A DNA stretch of 64,000 nucleotides, taken from positions 1 through 64,000 of the forward strand of contig NZ_JABMKV010000005.1 of NCBI RefSeq assembly GCF_013204825.1, given 5' to 3'. The translations under genes were made by a program, and so were the position numbers. Positions 44,531-53,809 of this stretch are shown here, piece by piece. This DNA is from Pedobacter boryungensis. GTDB taxonomy: Bacteria; Bacteroidota; Bacteroidia; Sphingobacteriales; Sphingobacteriaceae. Numbering within the stretch: the stretch's first letter is position 1; each line of letters begins with the position of its first letter. The notes below the pieces were generated by a model, which saw only the letters and a program-made list of their open reading frames with translations, was not told the origin of the DNA and did not search any database.

Positions 44531-46927
44531 ATGAAAAGAATTCTACTTTTAAGTATAGGTTTAATCTTCATGTTAAATGCTAAAGCTCAATTTCCTGGAA
44601 TGGGAGGTGGGCAAAAAGTAACTGTAACAGGTCGTATTAACGCAATTATTTTAGACTCATTAACAAATAAACCAGTTGATTATGCTACTGTCTCTTTATT
44701 GAAGGTAAAAGATGGCAAGGCTGTAAATGGTGGTGTAACAGATGAAAAAGGTAAAATCGTTTTACAAAACGTTGCACCAGATGAGTATAAATTAACCATA
44801 GGTTTTATGGGTTATAAAACCAAAACAATACTTATAAAAACTACACCAGAGAAACCAGATTATAACGTAGGTTCCATTAACTTAAGTTCTACTGCAAATA
44901 CTTTAAAAGAAGTGAGCATTGTTGGGCAAAAAGCGGTGGTAGAAAATAAAATTGACCGTTTAGTATACAATGCGGAAGCTGATGCTACAAATGCGGGTGG
45001 AGATGCTACTGATGTTATGCGTAAAGTGCCAATGCTTTCTGTTGATATTAATGGTAATGTTCAATTACGTGGAAGTTCTGTTCGTGTTTTAATCAATGGA
45101 AAACCTTCTGGTACAATGGCAAATAGCGTAGCTGATGCATTGAAAATGTTGCCTGCAGATCAAATTAAAAGTGTAGAAGTAATTACAAATCCATCTGCTA
45201 AGTATGACGCAGAAGGGTCTGGTGGTATCATCAATATTATTACTAAGAAAAGCAATGCAGAAGGTGTTAGTGGTAGTGTAAATGCAACTACAGGAACACG
45301 TCAAAATGCTGGTGCTTTCAATTTAACTGCCAAAACAGGACGTTTTAGTGTAAATACTGCTTTAGGAACTCAAATCGCATATCCTCAGGAATCGAGAGTA
45401 GTATTTTTTAACCAAACCACTGCAAATAATGTAACTACTGGTGTTCTTCAAGATGGTACTTCGGACTGGACAAGACAAGCTTATAACGGTAGCTTAGGTT
45501 TAGATTATGATTTTAATGCCTATAATAACATCAGTACCAATGCTAAGTATACTCGTTTTTATAATGGCGGACCAGGGTCATCGGCCATTTTTAATAACAA
45601 TACTCCATCAGGTAATATTATAAGCAGTACTGATATGAGTAATGGAAACTTAGATTGGAACATGGATTATAAGTTAACCACCAAAAAGCCAGGAGAAGAG
45701 TTTTCTATTTCTGGTCAATTAACCACTGGTAAAAATACCAATGAATTTGTAAACGACTATAAAACTGCTTCAGGTACACCGCTAAGCTATATTGCAAGTA
45801 ATAATGTTGGTGAAAACAAAGAGTATACCGCTCAGACAGATTATATCTATCCTTTTAGTAAAACTGTAACTTTCGAGGCAGGTGGTAAAGCAATTTTTAG
45901 AAATATTCAAAGTCAATATGGTGCAGGTCAGGATTTTGATTACACTCAAAATGTAGGTGCAGCTTATAGTACAATAGCTTTTAATTTAACAAAGAAAATA
46001 CAGTTTAAAGGCGGTCTAAGAGCAGAATACACTGATATTAGTTCTACTGTTGGTAAAAATGATTATTTCAATTTATTCCCTAGTGCAATTCTATCACAAA
46101 CCATTAAGGGTAAAACAACGTTGAAATTAGCATACAATCGTAGGGTTCAGCGTCCAAGTTTAGCATACTTAAATCCATTTTTAAATAAAAGTAACCTAAG
46201 TTTCGATTTTCAAGGAAATCCAGATTTAGCACCAGAGTTAAGTGATAATTTTGAGTTTGGTTATTCTACTTACATCAAAGGGTCGATTATTAATGCATCT
46301 ATTTTCTATCGTAATACACAAAATATTATCGAGGCACTTAATAAAAATGTAGGCGGTAGAATTTTATCAACTTTTGAAAACGTAGGTACAACAGAGAGTT
46401 ATGGTTTTAACTTATTTGCATCTTACAATCCTCTTCCAAAATGGACATTGATGAGTAATATTGCTATAAATACGTATGAAATTAAAAGTAGACCAGATAT
46501 TCAAGGAATGAATGAAGGGACATTTTTAAACTATAATTTCTTTATGCGTTCTGCAAATTCATTTAAAGGTGGTTGGAGTTTAGAGCTTTTTGGTGTGTTG
46601 AACTCACCTCGTTATACTTACCAAAGTAAAACGGAGCCTATGGTATTTTATGGTGCGGCAGTTAAAAAAGACATCCTTAATAAAAAAGGAACAATTGGTT
46701 TAAATGTTTTAAATCCATTTAAACGTGATTTACATATTGAAACAGTAACACAAGGCGAAAACAACTACCAAAGCCAAAATATCTACTATCCTTTACGCTC
46801 ATTTGGTTTAAACTTTAGCTACAAATTTGGTAAGTTGAAATTTACTGAGAAAAAGAAAATCAAAAACGATGATATTAAACAAGACCAAAACCAACAAGGT
46901 GGTCAAATGGGTGGTGTGCAACAATAA
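44531..46927 (+). CDS. TonB-dependent receptor / outer membrane beta-barrel family protein
   Basis: 798 aa. The signal peptide ends near AKAQ. A carboxypeptidase-regulatory-like domain follows (residues ~33-115: DSLTNKPVDYATVSLLK to MGYKTKTILI). Then come a plug (LKEVSIVGQKAVVENKIDRLVY, DVMRKVPMLSVDINGNVQLRGS, VRVLINGKP, EVITNPSAKYDAEGSGGIINIITKK) and a ~580-residue barrel. The C-terminus is an unusual polar Lys/Gln/Gly tail (QDQNQQGGQMGG) after the last strand SFKYKFGKLKF-like segment. Substrate unknown. It lies downstream of a sigma factor and its membrane partner, which probably control it. A terminator follows. Confidence 0.9.
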   Translation: MKRILLLSIGLIFMLNAKAQFPGMGGGQKVTVTGRINAIILDSLTNKPVDYATVSLLKVKDGKAVNGGVTDEKGKIVLQNVAPDEYKLTIGFMGYKTKTILIKTTPEKPDYNVGSINLSSTANTLKEVSIVGQKAVVENKIDRLVYNAEADATNAGGDATDVMRKVPMLSVDINGNVQLRGSSVRVLINGKPSGTMANSVADALKMLPADQIKSVEVITNPSAKYDAEGSGGIINIITKKSNAEGVSGSVNATTGTRQNAGAFNLTAKTGRFSVNTALGTQIAYPQESRVVFFNQTTANNVTTGVLQDGTSDWTRQAYNGSLGLDYDFNAYNNISTNAKYTRFYNGGPGSSAIFNNNTPSGNIISSTDMSNGNLDWNMDYKLTTKKPGEEFSISGQLTTGKNTNEFVNDYKTASGTPLSYIASNNVGENKEYTAQTDYIYPFSKTVTFEAGGKAIFRNIQSQYGAGQDFDYTQNVGAAYSTIAFNLTKKIQFKGGLRAEYTDISSTVGKNDYFNLFPSAILSQTIKGKTTLKLAYNRRVQRPSLAYLNPFLNKSNLSFDFQGNPDLAPELSDNFEFGYSTYIKGSIINASIFYRNTQNIIEALNKNVGGRILSTFENVGTTESYGFNLFASYNPLPKWTLMSNIAINTYEIKSRPDIQGMNEGTFLNYNFFMRSANSFKGGWSLELFGVLNSPRYTYQSKTEPMVFYGAAVKKDILNKKGTIGLNVLNPFKRDLHIETVTQGENNYQSQNIYYPLRSFGLNFSYKFGKLKFTEKKKIKNDDIKQDQNQQGGQMGGVQQ

Positions 46928-46949
46928 AATATAAATACTGCTGAATGTA

Positions 46950-46985
46950 AAAGCCTCTGCTATTTTTTAGCAGAGGCTTTGTTTA
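46950..46985 (+). terminator. Terminator after the TonB-dependent receptor gene
   Basis: A perfect 13-bp stem AAAGCCTCTGCTA / TAGCAGAGGCTTT with a 5-T loop lies 22 nt after the stop codon. The tail is T-rich but broken by a G. Confidence 0.8.
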
Positions 46986-47086
46986 TTTATAAGCTCTGAA
47001 ATCTAACCCATGAAAAATAAATTAGAAATAAAATATGATTGGAAGTATATTCGCTTTTAAACTCTAATAACTAACGCTATCAGCAA

Positions 47087-47701
47087 ATGAAATTTTCAGA
47101 AGATCTACAAAAACTAATACCTTTCGGCTATCTTTTTTTAGTTGTAATGGGGATATTAAAAGAAAGCGTTACTTTTTATCAATTAGGAATTAATATCCTA
47201 AAGTACTCTACCATCATGGATGTTTTAATTAGTCCAATTGCCACTCTTACTACTCATCCGATTACATTTTTTACGATAGTGTCAATTTTTGTCTCTTGTT
47301 ATTATTTACCCTCAATTTTATATAAATACGATCATAAAAAGTGGGTGAAGAAAATGTTCGAATTAAAACATACTAAAATAGATTTACCAGAGGTGGAAAT
47401 AAAAAAATACTATTTCCTTGTTTCCATTAAAAGTTTAGCTGTTGGATTATTGTCTGTGTATTTAGGCTATGGCTTGGCAGAAGGATTTTTTGTTTCTAAA
47501 AGAATAAAAAATGGAGACTTAAAATATGATTACCTACTAAATTATACTAGCGGAGAGAGCGAGCAAATTTCACTTATTGGCTCAAATAGCGTGTATTATT
47601 TTTATCTTTCTAAAGGAAATAAAGATATTAAAATTGCTCCAGTTGCAGCAATAAAAAATATCGAATTAACCAAAAATAGAATGTTTAATGATAGTAAATA
47701 A
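47087..47701 (+). CDS. Hypothetical membrane protein
   Basis: 204 aa. Three hydrophobic helices are likely: LIPFGYLFLVVMGILK, TFFTIVSIFVSCYYLPSILY and FLVSIKSLAVGLLSVYLGYGLAEGF. A soluble C-terminal domain of ~75 residues follows, beta-strand-rich (YDYLLNYTSGESEQISLIGSNSVYYFYLSKGNKDIKIAPVAAIKNIEL). I do not recognise the family. It is a lone gene between the receptor terminator and the convergent peptide-binding lipoprotein. Confidence 0.65.
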   Translation: MKFSEDLQKLIPFGYLFLVVMGILKESVTFYQLGINILKYSTIMDVLISPIATLTTHPITFFTIVSIFVSCYYLPSILYKYDHKKWVKKMFELKHTKIDLPEVEIKKYYFLVSIKSLAVGLLSVYLGYGLAEGFFVSKRIKNGDLKYDYLLNYTSGESEQISLIGSNSVYYFYLSKGNKDIKIAPVAAIKNIELTKNRMFNDSK

Positions 47702-47746
47702 ATTTTGTTTAGTTGTTCATCAAATTAATTAAAGATGAACACAATA

Positions 47747-49378
47747 CTACTTTTTCTTCACTCGTTTCAAAATCATTAAACTTAATGGATTAATAGGATA
47801 ACCGCTAATGTTGTTTTGCAACATTACCACTACTTGGTCGTATAAAACAGGAACAACCGAAGAGTACTCCATTACCATATTATCCATTTTATAGTAAAGC
47901 TCATATCGTTTTTTTGGGTCACTTTCAAAATAACTTTGTTCGAATAATTTATCAAATTCATCGTTAAAATAACCAGTGTAATTTGGTCCAAACGGAACTT
48001 TATTCTTAGAGTAAAATACAGATAAATAATTTTCGCCATCTGCATAATCGGCTATCCACGAACCTCTAAAAAAGTTCACTTCATTCTTCGCCATCATATC
48101 ACGTAAACTTGAATTAGGACTAACATCAACTTTTACTTTTATTCCAATGTTATTCAATTCACCCTGAATAAATTCAATTAAATCTTTGTACGTGGTAGAG
48201 GTGCTCAATGTAACTTCAGGCATCCCTTTGCCATTTGGATATCCTGCTTCCTCTAATAATTTTGCTGATAATGCAGGATTATAGTTGTAGCCTTTTACGC
48301 GTGTGCTGTCAAAACCGGGCATCCCTTTGGGTATAAAGCCCGCTGTTGCAGGAGTTCCAACACTATTTCTTAAGTATTTGATTAATTTTTGCCTGTCAAT
48401 TGCATAATTAATTGCTTGTCTAACTTTTTGAAATCGCAAGGGAGAGTTTTTTACTATAATTTTAGATGTGTCAACTAAAATGCCTACGTATTCTGTACAC
48501 AAATAAGGACCTTTAAATAACTGAAATTTTCCTTTGTATTTACTCGTCATTTTACCGCTTTTGGTCAAAATATCATCGCGATAACTTCCATCCACACTAT
48601 TAAAGAAATCAAGATCTTTTTTAATGAAATTCATGAAAGCACTTTGTTTATCGGTAATAAAAGTGACTTTAACAGCATCCAGGTAAGGCAATGGCGTATT
48701 ACCATCTTTTTCCCAATAATGCTCATTTTTAACTAGGACTAATATTTCATCTTCTTTCCAATACTTAAATTTAAATGGTCCAGTACCTACTGGATGACTT
48801 CTAAAATCTTTGCCATAATGTTCAACCACTTCTTTAGGTACAACAGAACAATATTGAGCGGTTAATAAATTCATAAAAGCGGGGAAAGGTTTTACCAATT
48901 GAATTTGAAAAGTGGTGTCATTTAATGCCTTAAAACTGTTAGCATCTTTCACTTTATCGCTAAAAATCCATCCGCCCGATGAGGCAACTTTAGGGTCGAT
49001 TAAGCGGTAAAAACTGTACGAAAAATCTGAAGCCACGACTTTTCTACCTTTTCCATTTTTAAACAAAGGATCATCTTGGAAATAAACATCGTCACGTAGA
49101 TTAAATGTATACGTTAATCCGTCTTTAGACATTGTCCAACTTTTAGCAATACAAGGAATGGTATTTAAGTCTTTATCTACTTGTACCAATCCATTAAACA
49201 ATTGGTTAATCATCCAAATGGCATTTTGGTTACGAGCAAAAGCAGGGTCAAGAGAAGTTACATTTTGATCTAGATTAATATTGAAAACTTTTTTACCATC
49301 ATTATCTGTTTTTCCCTTACAAGAAACAATCGCCAATAAGCAAAAAATCCAAAATATGTTGTTTATAATTCTACGCAT
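47747..49378 (-). CDS. ABC transporter substrate-binding lipoprotein (SBP_bac_5, peptide/nickel type)
   Basis: 543 aa from ATG 49378; the frame extends 9 codons to a TTG but gives a poor signal. The lipoprotein signal is FWIFCLLAIVSC. The domain follows the DppA/OppA fold: VTSLDPAFARNQNAIWMINQLFNGLVQVD, SWTMSKDGLTYTFNLRDDVYFQDDP, VGTGPFKFKYW, VRQAINYAIDRQKLI and GWxxDYADGENYL-like SWIADYADGENYLSVF. It binds oligopeptides or related solutes outside the cytoplasmic membrane. No permease or ATPase gene is adjacent, so the transporter partner must be elsewhere. Confidence 0.92.
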   Translation of the reverse strand: MRRIINNIFWIFCLLAIVSCKGKTDNDGKKVFNINLDQNVTSLDPAFARNQNAIWMINQLFNGLVQVDKDLNTIPCIAKSWTMSKDGLTYTFNLRDDVYFQDDPLFKNGKGRKVVASDFSYSFYRLIDPKVASSGGWIFSDKVKDANSFKALNDTTFQIQLVKPFPAFMNLLTAQYCSVVPKEVVEHYGKDFRSHPVGTGPFKFKYWKEDEILVLVKNEHYWEKDGNTPLPYLDAVKVTFITDKQSAFMNFIKKDLDFFNSVDGSYRDDILTKSGKMTSKYKGKFQLFKGPYLCTEYVGILVDTSKIIVKNSPLRFQKVRQAINYAIDRQKLIKYLRNSVGTPATAGFIPKGMPGFDSTRVKGYNYNPALSAKLLEEAGYPNGKGMPEVTLSTSTTYKDLIEFIQGELNNIGIKVKVDVSPNSSLRDMMAKNEVNFFRGSWIADYADGENYLSVFYSKNKVPFGPNYTGYFNDEFDKLFEQSYFESDPKKRYELYYKMDNMVMEYSSVVPVLYDQVVVMLQNNISGYPINPLSLMILKRVKKK

Positions 49379-49423
49379 CGATTTAGGAATACTATTTTTG
49401 TACAAATTAAATAAATAAATTAG

Positions 49424-49879
49424 ATGTCTTTTTTAAATGAGCTTATAAATAGTGAAAATGATGAAATTTTACGCGAAGAATTGCATGATCGTATCGATAT
49501 TGTAACGCATAAAATTAAATTCATGGATAAAGTGCCTGTAGTTTGTTTAGATACTTTCAACATGCAAAGCTTAGTTTTGGTAGATGAAATTAATGCTGCT
49601 GGAGGCATACTAGAAACAGAGATTTTAGGGGCAGTTTATATTATTTATTACCAACCAGGTAAAACATTAAATGATTTAATGCGAGAAGTGCCGGCATTAT
49701 TGGATCCAAGCTGGCCAGCAGTAAAAAACGGACGAATTATTTTATTGAATGATGATGTAAATAAATTACGCACTCCTACAAATGCTGTAATGTTAATAGA
49801 AGACTTTGCGGAAATGCTACACCCTGGGTTTTTTATTTTTGGGTATGAAGGTGATAAATGGATTAGGTTTAATACTTAA
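49424..49879 (+). CDS. Small protein resembling the C-lobe of BtuF-type binding proteins
   Basis: 151 aa, no signal peptide or membrane helix. The pattern VPVVCLDTFNMQSLVLVDEINAAGG, then DPSWPAVKNGRIILLNDD and AVMLIEDFAEMLHPGFF, is reminiscent of the second lobe of BtuF/FecB-like periplasmic-binding proteins (class III). It lacks the N-terminal lobe and an export signal, so it would be cytoplasmic. It is divergent from the peptide-binding lipoprotein and converges on the NAD(P)H reductase gene, overlapping it by 11 bases. The similarity is a pattern judgement; function unknown. Confidence 0.6.
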   Translation: MSFLNELINSENDEILREELHDRIDIVTHKIKFMDKVPVVCLDTFNMQSLVLVDEINAAGGILETEILGAVYIIYYQPGKTLNDLMREVPALLDPSWPAVKNGRIILLNDDVNKLRTPTNAVMLIEDFAEMLHPGFFIFGYEGDKWIRFNT

Positions 49880-50390
49880 TAAACTTATCCATTTGCTGAT
49901 TAGTAAATTTCAGTGTATCTGCTTTAAAAAACTGTGCATTTTCATCAAGCTCTGTTTTAATATCAGGAATATGCAAGCGCAAAGGCATTACGTTTAAATG
50001 TAAATAGGCACAAACACCGTTAAAGTGCTCAATGCCACGAATATTTCCATATTTACCTGATGAAATTCCTACTAAACATGCTTTTTTATCGTAAAAACTA
50101 TCTGGAAATGCACATGCATCTATAAAGGTTTTTAATACACCAGGATAACTTCCATTATACTCAGGAATAATGAATAAAAACTTAGTGGTTTTGGTAACTA
50201 ATTCATGTATTTTTTCAAATTCCTCACTTCTTTTTCCATATAAGTCCTGACCAATAAAATTTTCTGGTAAATCTTGTAAGTCCAATAACTCAGTTTCTAA
50301 GCCCTTTTCTGCGAGTTGTTTCTGATAATATTGTGCAACTTTTAAGGTATTGCTTGCTGGTCTATTTGTACCAGATATAATGGTAATCAT
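49869..50390 (-). CDS. NADPH-dependent FMN reductase family protein
   Basis: 173 aa flavodoxin-fold oxidoreductase. The phosphate-binding start ITIISGTNRPASNTLKVA and the FMN-loop IIPEYNGSYPGVLKTFIDA are diagnostic. GISSGKYGNIRGIEHFNGV is the second conserved block. It reduces flavins or quinone-like acceptors with NAD(P)H in the cytoplasm. It converges with the preceding small gene, their 3' ends overlapping by 11 bp, and is divergent from parA across ~180 nt. Confidence 0.92.
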   Translation of the reverse strand: MITIISGTNRPASNTLKVAQYYQKQLAEKGLETELLDLQDLPENFIGQDLYGKRSEEFEKIHELVTKTTKFLFIIPEYNGSYPGVLKTFIDACAFPDSFYDKKACLVGISSGKYGNIRGIEHFNGVCAYLHLNVMPLRLHIPDIKTELDENAQFFKADTLKFTNQQMDKFIKY

Positions 50391-50569
50391 ACTAAAATTG
50401 TTAATAAGATGTTTAAAACACGTAAGCCATTCATACTAATATTATGATTTAGTTTGTATCTTAGCTAATTGTTAAAAAGTGCTTTTTTTATACAAAAATA
50501 GCATTTTTTCTTAGCTAATTAGTGTAAAATACAGCCATACTTTATTTTGGCGATTTTTTAAAAAGATAG

Positions 50570-51373
50570 ATGAGTAAAATTATTGCTTTAGCAAACCAAA
50601 AAGGTGGTGTAGGTAAAACTACTTCGTCAATAAATTTAGCAGCCAGCTTAGCTGTTTTAGAGTATAAAACACTTTTAGTTGATGCAGATCCTCAGGCAAA
50701 CTCTACCTCTGGTATTGGATTCGACCCAAGGAATATTAAAAATAGTATTTATGAATGCATTATTAACGATGTTGATCCGTTAGATGCAATTGTGAAAACC
50801 GAGACGCCTAATTTAGATTTATTACCTGCGCATATTGATTTAGTAGGTGCAGAGATAGAAATGATCAACCTAACCAGCCGTGAATATAAGATGAAAGCGG
50901 TTTTGGAAAGGGTAAAAGATCAATACGATTTTATTATTATCGATTGTTCTCCATCTTTAGGTTTAATTACGATTAACTCTTTAACTGCTGCAGATTCGGT
51001 TATTATTCCTGTACAATGTGAATATTTTGCATTAGAGGGTTTAGGGAAATTACTGAATACCATAAAAATTGTACAAAATCGTTTAAATCCAGAATTAGAA
51101 ATTGAAGGAATTTTATTGACAATGTATGATGTAAGATTACGTTTATCTAATCAGGTGGTAGAAGAAGTAAAAACTCATTTTCAAGATTTGGTTTTCGAAA
51201 CCATTATTCAGCGTAATACCCGTTTAAGCGAAGCACCGAGTTATGGCGTTTCGGTAATTATGCATGATGCAAATTGTAAAGGAGCTATTAATTATTTAAA
51301 CTTAGCTAGAGAGATTGTTCGTAAAAACGGGTTAGTAACCGAAGAACAAGATGTAAATACGGCAACCATATAA
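50570..51373 (+). CDS. parA: Chromosome partitioning ATPase ParA/Soj
   Basis: 267 aa. Deviant Walker A KGGVGKTT lies near the N-terminus (residues 11-18), followed by the switch LVDADPQANSTSG and the Walker B-like FIIIDCSPSLGLITINSL. It forms the ParABS chromosome segregation system with the adjacent ParB, 9 nt downstream. The length lacks the N-terminal HTH of plasmid ParA type Ia, so it is the chromosomal type. No obvious parS palindrome was found near it. Confidence 0.96.
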   Translation: MSKIIALANQKGGVGKTTSSINLAASLAVLEYKTLLVDADPQANSTSGIGFDPRNIKNSIYECIINDVDPLDAIVKTETPNLDLLPAHIDLVGAEIEMINLTSREYKMKAVLERVKDQYDFIIIDCSPSLGLITINSLTAADSVIIPVQCEYFALEGLGKLLNTIKIVQNRLNPELEIEGILLTMYDVRLRLSNQVVEEVKTHFQDLVFETIIQRNTRLSEAPSYGVSVIMHDANCKGAINYLNLAREIVRKNGLVTEEQDVNTATI

Positions 51374-51382
51374 CTTATATAG

Positions 51383-52282
51383 ATGACATCTTTTCAGCGA
51401 AAAACAGGTTTAGGAAAAGGATTAAGTGCGCTTTTAGATGATACTGATTCGGTTCATCCTCCAACAAATGGCAATGATACCTTAGATCAAACTGCACAAA
51501 TTGGTAGTATTAGTCAGGTAAATATTAATGATGTGGAAACCAATCCATATCAGCCACGTACAGAGTTTGATCAGGTTGCACTAAACGAATTATCAGAATC
51601 AATTAAAGTACAAGGTTTAATACAACCAATAACCGTTAGAAAAAACGGAAATAAATATCAATTAATTTCAGGTGAACGTAGATTAAGAGCTTCAAAATTA
51701 GCTGGTTTAACACAAATACCTGCATATATTCGCAGTGCGGATGATCAGCAAATGCTAGAAATGGCATTAATTGAAAATATCCAACGTGAAAACTTAAATG
51801 CAATTGAAGTTGCATTAAGTTTCCAAATGATGATTGATGAATGTAATCTAAAACCAGAGCAACTAGGTGAAAGAGTTGGTAAAAACCGGACTACGGTTAG
51901 TAATTATCTTCGCTTATTAAAACTGCCACCAGTTATTCAGGCATCAATCCGTGATGGTAAAATATCTATGGGTCACGCTCGTGCTTTAATTAGTGTTGAG
52001 GAAGAAGCAAAGCAATTGTTCATCCACCAAGAAATTTTAGATAAAGGTTTATCGGTCCGTAAGGTAGAAGAATTAGTTCGTAGCATCCACCATGTGCAAA
52101 TAAAACCTAAAGCTAATCCTGTTGGTGTTTCTTTCGAATATCAAAAATTACAAAATGATTTAGCTTCTAAATTCGCGACTAAAGTGAAATTAAAAGTTAA
52201 AGAGAATGGTAAAGGTGCAATAGAAATTCCATTTGTCTCTAACGATGATTTGAGTAGAATTTTAGAACTTTTAGATTGGTAA
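51383..52282 (+). CDS. parB: Chromosome partitioning protein ParB (CTPase clamp)
   Basis: 299 aa. The Lys-rich start KTGLGKGLSALL is typical. The ParB/Srx domain has NPYQPRTEFDQVALNELSESIKVQGLIQPITVRK and the CTP-binding GERRLRASKLAGLTQIPAY. The central HTH is LKPEQLGERVGKNRTTVSNYLRLLKLP, and GKISMGHARALI follows. The C-terminal ~75 residues form the dimerisation domain. The stop codon overlaps the next ATG by one base. Confidence 0.96.
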   Translation: MTSFQRKTGLGKGLSALLDDTDSVHPPTNGNDTLDQTAQIGSISQVNINDVETNPYQPRTEFDQVALNELSESIKVQGLIQPITVRKNGNKYQLISGERRLRASKLAGLTQIPAYIRSADDQQMLEMALIENIQRENLNAIEVALSFQMMIDECNLKPEQLGERVGKNRTTVSNYLRLLKLPPVIQASIRDGKISMGHARALISVEEEAKQLFIHQEILDKGLSVRKVEELVRSIHHVQIKPKANPVGVSFEYQKLQNDLASKFATKVKLKVKENGKGAIEIPFVSNDDLSRILELLDW

Positions 52283-52956
52283 TGCGAGCCCTATTGCTTT
52301 CATTAATGGTATTGTTAACTTTTGCTTCGGCAAGAGCGCAAAATCCTGTTGTTAAAAAACCAATAGACACCATACAAAACAGAGTTGATACTATAAAGCC
52401 AGCTCCTTATATAAATAAAGGTAAAATTGCTGGCAAAAAAGCATTCCATAGATCTTTAATATTTCCTGGTTTAGGTCAAATTTATAATTATGGGTTGGTT
52501 GTGGACGATGTTAAAAGTGGAGCAGTAAAAGGAAATAAAGTTGCACAAAAATTATATATCATTGGTAAAATAGGGGCTATATATGCTGGTGGTACTTTAT
52601 TAGTCATGTCGTATATAGATAATAATAAAAATTATCGCCTGTTTTTAGATGAGTTACAATATAGAAAGCTGCATAACAATGCTCCAGATCCAGAAAACGG
52701 TTTAGCGCAGTACACAAATACGGATGCATTGGTAGTCGCCAAAAACATTTACAAGCGTAATCGCGAAGTTGTATTAATATCGCTAGTTGGTTTATATGGT
52801 TTAAATGCCTTAGACGCTTACATTACAGCAAGATTAAAATATTTTAATGTAGATGATAATTTATCCTTTAAAATTTCCCCATCATTGATAAATTCAAATA
52901 CAATGTATGGTTACAACCCTGTTGTTCCTGGATTGAAACTCACTATTAAATTATGA
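52282..52956 (+). CDS. DUF5683 exported protein
   Basis: 224 aa from ATG 52282, which shares a base with the parB stop codon. The signal peptide ends near ARAQ. The mature part has the DUF5683 hallmark KAFHRSLIFPGLGQIYNYG and a hydrophobic segment IIGKIGAIYAGGTLLVMSYI, then NIYKRNREVVLISLVGLYGLNALDAYI. The C-terminus is beta-strand-like (LKLTIKL), perhaps associated with the outer membrane. Its place between parB and dapB is conserved in Bacteroidota. Function unknown. Confidence 0.9.
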   Translation: MRALLLSLMVLLTFASARAQNPVVKKPIDTIQNRVDTIKPAPYINKGKIAGKKAFHRSLIFPGLGQIYNYGLVVDDVKSGAVKGNKVAQKLYIIGKIGAIYAGGTLLVMSYIDNNKNYRLFLDELQYRKLHNNAPDPENGLAQYTNTDALVVAKNIYKRNREVVLISLVGLYGLNALDAYITARLKYFNVDDNLSFKISPSLINSNTMYGYNPVVPGLKLTIKL

Positions 52957-53062
52957 AACTAATATTTGATTTAAAGATAGCTTCAACTTTAAATATAAAT
53001 CGAGTTTACGAGTTCATTATTTCAAATGAAAACTGTAATTCAAACATTAATAACTTATATCA

Positions 53063-53806
53063 ATGAAAATAGCATTATTAGGTTACGGTAAAATGGGCCA
53101 AATTATAGAACGTTTTGCTTTAGAAAGAGGGCATGAGGTTGTGCTGAAAATTAGCATCGATAACTTAACAGATTTTACGGTTGATAACTTATCAAAAGCC
53201 GATATAGCAATAGATTTTAGTGCTCCAGATGCTGCAGTTGATAACATTTACAAATGTTTTGAGGCTCAAGTTCCTGTGGTTGTAGGTACAACAGGATGGT
53301 ATGGTAAATTACAAGAAATTAAAAATGATTGTCTAAGTAGTAACAATACACTACTTTATGGCTCTAACTTTAGTGTTGGAGTAAATCTTTTCTTTCATTT
53401 AAATAAAGTATTAGCAAAGCTGATGAATAATTATCCTGCTTACGAAGTACAAGTAGAAGAAATACACCATACACAAAAATTGGATGCGCCAAGCGGTACA
53501 GCAATGACCATTGCCGAAGGGATTATCGAAGAGATAGATCGTAAATCAGAATGGCTAAATGAAGTGGTGGGTGCGCAAATACCTGATGTAATAAAAAATG
53601 AACAATTATTAATCGAATCGCATAGAATAGAAAACGTACCAGGTACACATACGGTAGTTTATAGTTCTGAAGTGGATGAGATAGAAATAAAGCATACTGC
53701 ACATAGTAGAGCAGGTTTTGCGTTAGGTGCAGTAATAGCTGCAGAGTGGTTACAAAACAAACAAGGCTTTTACAATATAGCTGATGTTTTTAATTTTAAT
53801 TCCTAA
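53063..53806 (+). CDS. dapB: 4-hydroxy-tetrahydrodipicolinate reductase
   Basis: 247 aa. Lysine/diaminopimelate pathway enzyme. The Rossmann start is ALLGYGKMGQIIE, with VVVGTTGWYG in the nucleotide domain. The catalytic block is EEIHHTQKLDAPSGTAMTIAEGI (His and Lys). The C-terminal SRAGFALGAVIAAEWL matches the family end. It is slightly short, as in Bacteroidota. It lies 3 nt before lepB, so the two are co-transcribed. Confidence 0.96.
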   Translation: MKIALLGYGKMGQIIERFALERGHEVVLKISIDNLTDFTVDNLSKADIAIDFSAPDAAVDNIYKCFEAQVPVVVGTTGWYGKLQEIKNDCLSSNNTLLYGSNFSVGVNLFFHLNKVLAKLMNNYPAYEVQVEEIHHTQKLDAPSGTAMTIAEGIIEEIDRKSEWLNEVVGAQIPDVIKNEQLLIESHRIENVPGTHTVVYSSEVDEIEIKHTAHSRAGFALGAVIAAEWLQNKQGFYNIADVFNFNS

Positions 53807-53809
53807 AAT

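Noticed and set aside
50391..50569. parS site near parA
   Set aside because: No match to the TGTTTCACGTGAAACA-type palindrome was seen here or elsewhere by eye.
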